Of a stretch of DNA of 64,000 bases, positions 44,901 through 56,900 are shown one piece after another. Numbering within the stretch: position 1 is the stretch's first letter; every line of letters starts with the position of its first letter. A program made the position numbers and the translations under genes. Origin of the DNA: Liolophura sinensis (Eukaryota; Mollusca; Polyplacophora; Chitonida; Chitonidae); contig NC_088306.1 of assembly GCF_032854445.1 (NCBI RefSeq), positions 18,821,764 to 18,885,763 of the forward strand, read 5' to 3'. The notes below the pieces were generated by a model. That model did no database searches. It saw only the letters and a list, made by a program, of their open reading frames with translations, and was not told the DNA's origin.

Positions 44901-47900
44901 TAGGTGGAATGTGAATCTCCTGCATGATGCTTCAGTGGCTGCAGCACTTTGACCACAATGACTCATCATCCTCTTATGATTTAAAAATTGCTAAAGGAGA
45001 TATGAAAATGAACTATAAAATAAAGATTGTTTCTATCCCAAATGAAGAAAATTATTTCAAATAAATTTTGTTAAAAAAATTTCATTTTGGGAGTATTTTT
45101 ATACCTGTCGATTACCCTTGTATATTCTGCATATTTTCCGTCAGCGGTCAAATGTTTTCAGAAATTACATCATCATTGATCTTGCTCAGAACTCAATGAA
45201 CACCCCCGAAGTGCCCCAAGCCTGATGAACCATGTTGCTACAGTGTGGGCAAGGTGACATGTTTCGCCCATTTGGTCTGTCATCCCCATTTAGCCAGACC
45301 CGTTCAGTCTGTCCCCCACAGAGGTCTGTCATCCCCATTTAGCCAGACCCGTTCAGTCTGTCCCCCACAGAGGTCTGTCATCCCCATTTAGCCAGACCCG
45401 TTCAGTCTGTCCCCCACAGAGGTCTGTCATCCCCATTTAGCCAGACCCGTTCAGTCTGTCCCCCACAGAGGTCTGTCATCCCCATTTAGCCAGACCCGTT
45501 CAGTCTGTCCCCCACAGAGGTCTGTCATCCCCATTTAGCCAGACCCATTCAGTCTGTCCCCCACAGAGGTCTGTCATCCCCATTTAGCCAGACCCATTCA
45601 GTCTGTCCCCCACAGAGGTCTGTCAAACTCCATTTAGCCAGACCCCTTCAGTCTGTCCCCCACAGAGGTCTGTCATCCCCATTTAGCCAGACCCGTTCAG
45701 TCTGTCCCCCACAGAGGTCTGTCATCCCCATTTAGCCAGACCCGTTCAGTCTGTCCCCCACAGAGGTCTGTCATCCCCATTTAGCCAGACCCATTCAGTC
45801 TGTCCCCCACAGAGGTCTGTCATCCCCATTTAGCCAGACCCGTTCAGTCTGTCCCCCACAGAGGTCTGTCATCCCCATTTAGCCAGACCCATTCAGTCTG
45901 TCCCCCACAGAGGTCTGTCATCCCCATTTAGCCAGACCCGTTCAGTCTGTCCCCCACAGAGGTCTGTCATCCCCATTTAGCCAGACCCATTCAGTCTGTC
46001 CCCCACAGAGGTCTGTCATCCCCATTTAGCCAGACCCGTTCAGTCTGTCCCCCACAGAGGTCTGTCATCCCCATTTAGCCAGACCCGTTCAGTCTGTCCC
46101 CCACAGAGGTCTGTCATCCCCATTTAGCCAGACCCATTCAGTCTGTCCCCCACAGAGGTCTGTCAAACTCCATTTAGCCAGACCCATTCAGTCTGTCCCC
46201 CACAGAGGTCTGTCATCCCCATTTAGCCAGACCCATTCAGTCTGTCCCCCACAGAGGTCTGTCATCCCCATTTAGCCAGACCCGTTCAGTCTGTCCCCAC
46301 AGAGGTCTGTCATCCCCATTTAGCCAGACCCGTTCAGTCTGTCCCCCACAGAGGTCTGTCATCCCCATTTAGCCAGACCCGTTCAGTCTGTCCCCCACAG
46401 AGGTCTGTCATCCCCATTTAGCCAGACCCGTTCAGTCTGTCCCCCACAGAGGTCTGTCATCCCCATTTAGCCAGACCCATTCAGTCTGTCCCCCACAGAG
46501 GTCTGTCATCCCCATTTAGCCAGACCCATTCAGTCTGTCCCCCACAGAGGTCTGTCAAACTCCATTTAGCCAGACCCATTCAGTCTGTCCCCCACAGAGG
46601 TCTGTCATCCCCATTTAGCCAGACCCATTCAGTCTGTCCCCCACAGAGGTCTGTCATCCCCATTTAGCCAGACCCATTCAGTCTGTCCCCCACAGAGGTC
46701 TGTCATCCCCATTTAGCCAGACCCGTTCAGTCTGTCCCCCACAGAGGTCTGTCATCCCCATTTAGCCAGACCCGTTCAGTCTGTCCCCCACAGAGGTCTG
46801 TCATCCCCATTTAGCCAGACCCGTTCAGTCTGTCCCCCACAGAGGTCTGTCAAACTCCATTTAGCCAGACCCATTCAGTCTGACCCCAACAGAGTTCCTT
46901 TTAAACAGGGATCATCGTTGACATTACCCCTGCAAGCTACTTAATTTCTGGACTGTCCACTAGGGCCTTAAGAAAACCATATTTTGAAGCCATTTTTACC
47001 CCCCAAAGATGAAAGCTGAAAAATTTATGTTGTTATATGTTATTACACATAATAATCTGCACATTAAGAAATAAAACCAAAGTGTTTCATGTATCCTTGA
47101 AGTATGATGTAAAACCCCAAGCATTGTGTGTGGCATTATACCCAAATAAACAATGTAACACCATCTGCATATTTACATATATTAAAAAGCACATATGTCT
47201 CAATGTTAGAAAAGGTGTCATAGTCTACTCAAGATTTCCTCTCTTGCTCTGCTAAGTTTTCTTAACTTATTAAACCAAACACAAGCATGTAAGCAAAATA
47301 AACTGAGTGTATAGGCATGTGTATGTGGGAGATTTTGGGTAAAAAAATACATACTTTTTAATGAAGTTAAATGTCTGTATTTAACAAGATTGGCTTAAAT
47401 CATTGCCTCGTAGTTAATATCAGACTTGTACATGTAATATTTATAGGGTTTAAGTGATTTTAAAAGTAAATGTTAGTAACGTTCATAGACAAGGTTGATA
47501 TTTTGTGAAAGGTAATTTTTGGGGCTAAACTACAATAAAGGCAAAAAAAATTCGTTTGGATTTGTGCTGATTGATTTTTTGCCTCTTTCGTTGATTAACA
47601 ATTTCAAAAAATGATTATTAATAATGGCTATTCACAATACAGTATTCCCCCAGAGAGAGTGCTACCATTTGGGATGAAGGACAATTTCTGGGACATGGGA
47701 AACACTGGGCCCTGTGGTCCGTGCTCAGAAATCCACTATGATCATATCGGCAACAGAAACGCTGCGTCACTTGTCAACACAGGGTCACCTGATGTGGTGG
47801 AAATCTGGAATCTCGTCTTCATGCAGTTTGATCGGTGAGCTTTATGGATCCATGAAAATCTACAGGAATCACACTACTTTGTGTATAGATCCATGCATAT

Positions 47901-50900
47901 GGAATTGGTGGATGTATCCGTGGCAACCTTTTTTGCCATATTGTTCAGGGTTAAAAAATATCCTCAGCTGGTCTTTACGGTTTTTATACTTATGCTTGAT
48001 TTTTTTAAAAAAATTTGGAGAAAGTTAAATGGAAACACAGAAGTGGTGTATTAAAATGAAAGAAAGTTTAAATTTGAAGTAAGGCTTAAAACTGAAAAAT
48101 GTACATAAAATATGTTCATTAATTTATTTCACATTTTCTATAAAATGTATACATGTAAATGCATTGAAGTGTTTGAATTCTGTGGTAGGCTTTTCTAACC
48201 ATTTAGATGGTGTTTAGGTGTCACAAGTTATTTGGCCACTATAAACACGGTTATTAATCTGGGGATAGCTCTTATTATTCACAAGCACAAGATTACTTAA
48301 ATAATGGCTACAAAATGTTCTCCTGTCAGTAAATATAAGGAAAAAATCTGATGTGATGTGATATATCCTGTTACTGACATTATCGTCCATAGAATTCAAA
48401 CACTTCAATCGATTTAACTCTCTTCCCTAAAAATATACCCAATAAATGAACGTAATTGTGGTCAGGGATTTCATCTGCTGAAAATCCCTCCATGTTTGAG
48501 GTTTCTGTCAATTTTTATGACATTTTATGATTTATTTATTTCATTGGTGTTTTATGCTGCACTCAAATATATTTCACATGTATGACGATTATGGTGAGAG
48601 GAAACCTGGCAGAGCCTGGGGGTAACTCATGATCATCTGCAGGTTGCTGGCACACTTTCCCACATAAGACCAAGATGTTTTATGATGTATATTTACAGAC
48701 TAGCTGACCAGACCTTAAAGTCTTTACCTAGACAGCACGTGGACACAGGGATGGGGCTAGAGAGATTGTGTGCTGTGATACAGGGGACAAGATCTAACTA
48801 CGACACAGACCTCTTCTCTCCTCTCTTTGATCATATCAGACAGGTGAGTTTAACACACGGACACAGGACTAGAGAGACAAGATTTGATTGATTTCTGAAA
48901 CTATGATTGATCATATCAGAGATGTAGTATAATTGACACGATTGCTCATTGACGTGACACGGAAATATATGCTGTCAGTAACCCTCAAATCGGGAGAGGG
49001 AAAGCAAACGTATCCTGCAAAAAACCCATTAATTCTATGCAAAAAGGCTGACTTAATGGTGAATCAGTTTATCATCAGCATACATGTATGCTATCGGTTG
49101 CAGGATATGCGATACATGTGTCCCCAGCATGTCTGTTTTCTGTCCAATGACCAGAATATTTTGCCTTATGTGGGATAAGTGTTTTTTTTTCACCCCACAT
49201 TAAAATGTGTACCACATATTCACTTCGTTATGGAGAAGAAACCATTGTCTTTGACATATTTTATTTTGGAAAGTCACTACACCTATTCCTCCGTTACCTT
49301 GTAAACACAATATCGCAACTTTATGTGTCGCTGAGGATTTGTTTTATTTTGGGGGCCTCTATGGGGGGGGGGGGGGGGGGCCTCTATGGCTCAGTTCGTT
49401 AGCGCTGTAGTGCAGCATAATGACCCAGGAGCCTCTCCCCCATGCGGTCGCTGTGAGTTCAAGTCCAGCTCATGCCTGCTTCCTCTCCGGCCTTATGTGG
49501 AAAGGTCTGACATCAACCTGCGGATGGTCGTGGGTTCCCCCCAGGCTCTGTCTGGTTTCCTCCCACCGTAATGCTGGCTGCCGTCATATAAGTGAGATAT
49601 TCTTGAATAGGGCATAAAACACCAATCAAATAAATAAATAAATTTATATTTGTTATGTGCCACGGTCTCAAACTGTGATATGTTTTCTGTGAAAATCTGT
49701 TAGTTACATAATGCTGCTTGAAACGAGATAAAGCACAGTTTTTTGTTAACCATCTACAGGCGGGCACTGCTCCTGGCTACCATGGTAACGTGGGGGCAGC
49801 AGATGAGAAAGGGATCGACTCTGCCTACAGAATTGTGGCTGACCATGCCCGGATGTTCACCGTCACCATTGCTGATGGATTGTTGCCAGGCAACGAAGAC
49901 CTAGAGTATGTGATAAACATTTTTAACATGTTAAACATATGGCTGTTTTGGCACAGTATTAAAGTGCATACGGGGGCCTCCTTGGCTCAGTTGGTTAGTG
50001 CACTAGCGCAGCGTAATGACCCAGGAGCCTCTCACCAATATGGTCGCTGTGAGTTCAAGTCCAGCTGATGCTGGCTTCTTCTCTGGCCGTACATGGGAAG
50101 GTCTGACATCAACCTGCAGATGGTTGTTGGTCTCCCCCAGGCCGGTTTCCTCCCACCATAATGCTGGCCGCCATCATATAAGTGAAATATTCTTGAGCAC
50201 GGCATAAAACACCAATGAAATAAATAAATAAATAAATAAGTGGACATATACTCTAAATGACCATAAATCATGCCCTTGTCTAACTTGCCCATTTTTCCTG
50301 ATCCTGAGAGTTCTATTGATTTTAGAAAGGTGTTTTGAGGGATAATGGGATGATATTGTACTGGGAACTTGTAAATTTCAGCACCAGAAATAATATTTTG
50401 TGACATTTATTTGCCTCTAAAAATGTTCTTTTGTAGGTGGAATTTAAGGCCATGTCTAATGCATTCGTTATATATCCTAACTTGGGGTCTTTGGTTGACC
50501 AGACAGTTACAGCAATGGCTTTCTCTGATTATGTGGATTTTGACAAATGTGGTTACATGCTTGGATTGCAGCTTTAAGTCAGGTTGTTTGTCAGTTACCA
50601 GTTAAAGTGCTGTAGTTTACTCAAGGCCCCTGGATCACAAAGCTATCTTGGACAGAAGTCAAAATTTCAAACGACTTTTATAGAATTGTTATTTCTGTTG
50701 TAATGAGATAATGTCTGTTGTAAACTCTGGTTAAGTTATTGCACAACAGTTTTTGGCTAAAGTAACAAAAAGGAACATACCAAATTTAATGATTAAAATT
50801 TTGACTCGAAGTACATCCCAAGCCCTGACACTTTCAAACTGCAGATAGATGGTTTGATGTCCCCTGAATCAATTTTGATTAGTTAAAACGTTGAAAATGG

Positions 50901-53900
50901 AAGAAAAAAAGCAGAATTTGTTGATTAAACATCAGAAAATCTACTCCTCTGTGATTGAGCCATCGTTAGCCTATCTTTCAAAATGTTTGTTGTGAAACTG
51001 ATTTCCATGGTGCTAATTAAGAAGTGTACACGTAAGGGTAATTATAGATTAAGTCTTGAAAAGCACACAGTAGGCAGGCCTAATGCACGGATTCAGCAAT
51101 GCTTCACAGAGCTTTTCAATACTTAATCCCAGGAGGTCAAACTGGCATGATGTCACCAGGCCAGGGCTCCACGGTCAGCAAGATGGGCAGAATGTTCATT
51201 GGGGTGTTTTAAATGGAATTAGTTGACGTTAGATTTTTTTAAATGCAGTTTACAGACTAACGTAGCATAAATATTGTGTCTAGAGAACATTTGGTGTGAA
51301 AATAGAGTCATTGGGGGATCTCCCTCAAGTCTAAGATTGCATTGTGATCCTGGGGCCTAGCGGCGGGAAGCCTAATGGTTTGAACACCTGAGTCTGCCTC
51401 TTTCGTAAGATCTGGCACCAAGCCCGGGCTTGGTCATCCCCAAGACTTTAAAAATGGTACTCATTGCTGCCTTGCTTCTCACTCAACACTGAGAAGTTAG
51501 AGCGAGAAAACTGGACTAGTTGGCCTGGTGTTAGTATGATGTGACTGGCATGATACTTCAGTGACAGCAACACATTGGACTTGCCCTGTCTCAAGAAGAC
51601 ATAGTGTGTTGACTCTTTGTTGTCATATGGCTGAAAATCGGTCCTAATAGCACAGTTGGTAGAGAATCCACTTCGAGAGGCGGTAGGCGGGTCAATCCTG
51701 GGTCGAGTCACACCTATGACCTTAAAAGAGGAAGTTGTATACCTCACTTGGCATTCAGCCAAGGGGATATTGCAACGACTAGTTCACCCGTATTAGTATA
51801 ATGGTTCAGACATTGCGGCTTACTTGCCTCCGGTGAGGCGTCTCAGTGAAACAGCACTAAATAAAAGAGCGGTGGAAATCCGTCCTGCAAGAAGGAGGCA
51901 CATTACATACGCTCTAAGGATTCCTTCATTGTCGTATGACTGAAAAATTGTTGAGTACAATGCTAAACCCCAAGCACTCACTCACTCACTCATATGGCTG
52001 AAATTTTACGTAAAAGTAGAAGCAGAAATCCATACATATCCCTGGCACTCTGGTTTCCTGCACTCTGGTTTCCTGGCACTCTGGTTTCCTGGCACTCTGG
52101 TTTCCTGCACTCATAAACCTGACCAGTGTCCTTTCAATGGAAAAATCTTGACTATAGTGATAAACAACAATTAAATAAATAAATAAATAAATAAATGTAT
52201 GCCATAATGCAGTTCACAGTCATTACCACTGGGATCATTCATTGCCATCCTTGTTATCATTTCTGATTGTTACAATATTTTTGAACTCGGCAGACACAAG
52301 CTAAGACACATCCTCCACCGATGTATTCACCAGGCTCTCTGTATCCTTCATCTTCCTCATGGATTCCTCTCTGGCTTGGTCGATGTTGTTGTTGATTCAC
52401 TGGTAAGGGCAGATAACTCGCTGGACAAGCCATGTTTGAGTGGATAATGGGAAAGATTGCCAGTTGGTTCGAAGGGGTGCAAAAAACAAATATTCATTTT
52501 CTGCAGTGCTTTTGAACAGTGAACAAAAAAGTACAACTCTTGGGCCAACATTTTTAGGGGAGGTATACGCCTCGTGAAGGATCACATTTTGGTATCCAAA
52601 GCAAATGAGATTTTTTCACACAGCAGTAATTTAGAATATACTTTGACTGTGAAAAATTGTAAGCAGTTGTTGGTTGTGAAAAACTTACATTCGTTAATTC
52701 ATCATTTACACGATAATTATTTGTAATAAGTTTTGGTTAAAACCATGGTATGTTTAGATTTCTCTGTTATGGTGATACCTATTGAATATATTTATGTTCT
52801 GTGTGTTGCTGAAGTTTATAAATAACAGACAAAATGTTGGATGGTTTATATTATCATTTTACAGGGAGAGGCATATCCAGAAATCTCAAAAGATGTTCCA
52901 AAGGTAACACTGAGAAGAATTATACTTGCAGGAAACATAATTTGCCGGAAAGTGACTTCTCTTTGCTGCAAAATTTTAAAAAGAGTCATCCAACCATTCA
53001 TCACCACCACCACATGTTTGTGGTAGGAAGATAAATTGAGCATATACTGTAATTCTTCTAATTTATAGAGCAGAAATAAGTTGAGCTGAATGCAAAAAAT
53101 TACAGTTCTCTTAGTTTTTTGGAAAAGTAAAGACACATATACTGTAATTTTTCAGCCTTTACAAGGTGTTTATTCAAGCATATTCTGAAGGCATTTTTCT
53201 GTGTTGACCGATAAAATTATACTTTTTGTGAAACCCTGAAACTGGCCAATCCAACCAAAGTACTTTTGTGTCCAAAATCGAATTCAAAATGTGGATAAAT
53301 TGCACTGAAAGTTGCTCTCTCATATCCCAGTAGGCTGAGGAATGAGGGTACATTCTTCATTAGATGGACAAACCATGTGAGGAAAAGGAACTGTGTAATC
53401 TGGTTAGAGTTACATGTAAAATGGCTAAAAGAAGCAGTCCAGATGTCCTAAAATAAGAAGAATTACTGTACCAGTAATTGCTATATTGATGAAGGGGCCT
53501 CCGTGGCTCAGTTGGTTATCGTACTAGTGCAGCGTAATGACCCAGGAGTCTCTCATCAATGCGGTTGCTGTGAGTTCAAGTCCAGCTCATGCTGGCTTCC
53601 TCTCCGGCCATAAGTGGGAATGTCTGTCAGCAACCTGCGGATGGTCGTGGGTGCCCCCCCCTCTCCTCCCCCCCCCCCCCCCGGCTCTGCCTGGTTTCCT
53701 CCCACCATAATGCTGGCCGCCGTCATATAAGTGAAATATTCTTGAGGACGCCGTAAAACACCAATCAAATAAATAAATGAATATATTGATGAAAACGGTG
53801 TTGCATATAACTTTAATAGAGAACCTTGTGTAATCCATGATGTATTCCATCTGTTGCCACCCTTTTGTTCAATCAGAGAATTGTTGGTATCTTTCAGATC

Positions 53901-56900
53901 TCACCAAAACTGTAATCGCCTTATCTCTCCTTTGTTCTTTCAGATAAAAGACGTAGTTAACATGACAGAGGATAGATATCTGAGTAATCTGACACAAGCC
54001 AGGAAGACATTAGAGAAGTTTTTGAGCTCACAGAAGACAGGAACAGACAGACTCATCTGTGGTGAGATAGTCTGTTGTTAGTGAATGCCTTTATAGCCTT
54101 TTCCTATTGAAGAGACTCGGGCCTCTGTGGCTCAGTTGGTTGGCGCGCTAGCACAGCATAATGACCCAGGAGTCTCTCAAAAAATGTGGTTGCTGTGAGT
54201 TCATACTGGCTACCTCTCCGGCCGTATGTGGGAAGGTCTGTCAGTAACCTGCGGATGGGCGTGGGTTTCCACCCCCCATAATGCTGGCTGCCGTAGTATA
54301 AGTGAAATATTCTTAAGTACGGCGTAAAACACCAATGAAATAAATAAATAAATAAAAATTGAAGTAACTGGTACATAATTTAACATATACCAAGAAAAGC
54401 ATCTGTCTTGAGGTCAGAAGGTCTGGGATCACACTCGGATTGGGAAATACCAAAGACTTGAAAGTGCTGCTTGTTGCTGCCTTGTTGGTGCTCAGCACCG
54501 AGAAATGAGAGCAATGAAACAGACCTGTTTGGCCCGGTGTCAATATTATGTTATTGGCAGCTTTGGGTGGGATGTCATGTCTGGTGTCTTTGGCATTATA
54601 CTTCAGTGGCGGCAGCACTTTTGGGCATGGACTCGCCCTGCCACAAGAAGACAGTGGTTGTACACTCACACCTGGTGACTCGTAGTTGTAACTGAAAATT
54701 GTTAAATACGACGTAAAAACACAAGCATTTATTCATACATAAATAAAACTGACTTTGTGAAAATTTTTGGAATAGAGTGTTTAACACAAAAGCAAATAAA
54801 TAATTGATCAGAGTTTTTGATGTACCTTGTAGAGATTGTCCTAGATTAGTTTAATGTGAAGAGGTACTTGGGCTGTATGGTGGGAGATATGGTCCACCTA
54901 TATCTGTGGAGATTTTAAGTAGATATGTACCTTGTAAAGATTGTCCTTGATTGGTTTTAGGTGAAGAAGCACTTGGGCTGTATGAGGGGAGATATGGTCC
55001 CCCTATTTCTCTGGAGATTTTAACAACTCTTGCTGAGGAGAAAGGCCTTTCTGTTGACATGACAACAATTGAGCTGAAGTTGAAGGAAGACAGGGTAATG
55101 TTACATCGTACTCAAGAATATTTCACTTATATGAAGGTGTCCAACATTATGATGGGAAGATCCGGCAGAGTCCGTCAGAAACCCATGACCATCCGCAGGC
55201 TGCTCGCAGGCCTTATTTACTTACTTTATTTGATTAATTGCTTATCTCTGTGCTCCACAATATTTCACTCATACGACAGCATTATGATGGAAGGAAAACA
55301 GGCAGAGCCCAGGAAAAACCCACGACCCTCTGCAGGTTGCTGAAGGATCGTTCCACATACGGCCGGAGAGAAGGCCAGCATGAGCTGGACTTGAACTCGA
55401 CTGTTATATATCTTATATCGACTGCATTGGTGAAATGCTCCTCACTGAGCCACTGTTAAAATTCTGCTGTATTGTATTAAACAGCAATGAAATAAATAAA
55501 TACTACACAAGTTGTCTTGTAATGATGATGTTTTGTCTATAATTGGTAGTTTTCTCTGAAGCACATTTACATTATTAAAGATAATTTTTTTGTCAAATTT
55601 TCCAGCAATCTGCGGGTGGTCGTGGGGTTCCCCCAGGCTTTGCCTGTTTTCTTCCCATCATAATGCTGGCCGCCATCATATAAGTGAAATATTCTTCAGT
55701 AAGGCGTAAACTCTAAATAAATAAATTGAAATTGTCTGAGGCTGGACCTAAAGTCAACTGATTAGATGATTTCCTTTTTTTTATTTACATCGATTTCTAA
55801 ATTTTCTGTCATGTTATTTTTGTTTTTTTAAATCAGGAGACATCCTACAGGGCATCTAATATGAGCCAGTCAGCTTCTTCCTTTCACCTAGACCACCATG
55901 CTTTGCAAAGGCTGCAGGAAATGGGTGTGCCTGAAACAGAGGATTCTGGGAAATATGACTACAAGAGAATGGGAGATTCGTATGGTATATATTATACAAC
56001 AATATTCTCTTAAATGAAAAGGTCAAAGAGTAAAAGGGGGTCTGAGTGGATTAGCACGCCAGCATGGCACCTTGACCCAGGAACCTCCCACCAATGCGGT
56101 GGCTGTGAGTTCAAGTCCAGCTCATGCTGGCTTTCTCTCCGGCAGTATGTGGAAAGGTCTGGCCGCAACCTGCAGATGGTCGTGAGTTTTTCCTGGGTTC
56201 TGCCTGTTTTCCTTCCATCATAATGCTGTCTGTTGTTGTATAAGTGAAAATATTTTTGAGTACGACATAAAACCAAATAAAGTAAATAAATCAAAGAGTA
56301 GAAGCAGAGTACAGAAGTGTACGTGTACAACAAACAAAATTAAAATATTTTCCATTTGCACTTTCGCATTAATTGCAATGCACCTTCAAATGCAGTTCTG
56401 CTACATACCAGAGAGAATGTTAACTCTTTAAAGTATAAAATCCTGTTAGAAGAAAATAAAAATATGCGAGATATTTGCTTCTTCATGTTATTCATAAAGC
56501 CCTAGTGAAACGGGAGTGTTTGCTTGTAGATTGACTGAATGGTTTGCACTAGAAGATGACTGATCTTTGAGCATTGATGGTTTGCGAGGCTTTAGGTTGG
56601 GAGGTATGTCACATACCTGGCAAGGCAGTTTCTCACAGGTAGTCCCCAGATTTTCGACATGAACAAATCAAACAAATCCATCAGAATGTCATCTATAAGG
56701 GTCATTCAGTTTGACTTTTTCGTTGTTCCGGCAGATTTCACAACAATAAGGGCATGTGTCTGTGCACTGGTGCATGATGGGACATTTGTAGACTGTGTTC
56801 AGTCAGGAGAACAGTGTTGGGTCATCCTGGATCGTACTAGTTTCTACGCCGAGAGCGGCGGACAGGTGTCGGATCAGGGGGAGATAATCACGCAGGTTTG

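Noticed and set aside
43543-46895. CRISPR-like direct repeats
   Set aside because: The 49-bp units abut with no unique spacers, and the setting is an animal intron. The 29-bp and 95-bp arrays are rejected for the same reason.
52834-53034. Open frame ending in a His run
   Set aside because: It overlaps AARS2 exon 8 in the wrong frame; the His run comes from a cac repeat in the intron.
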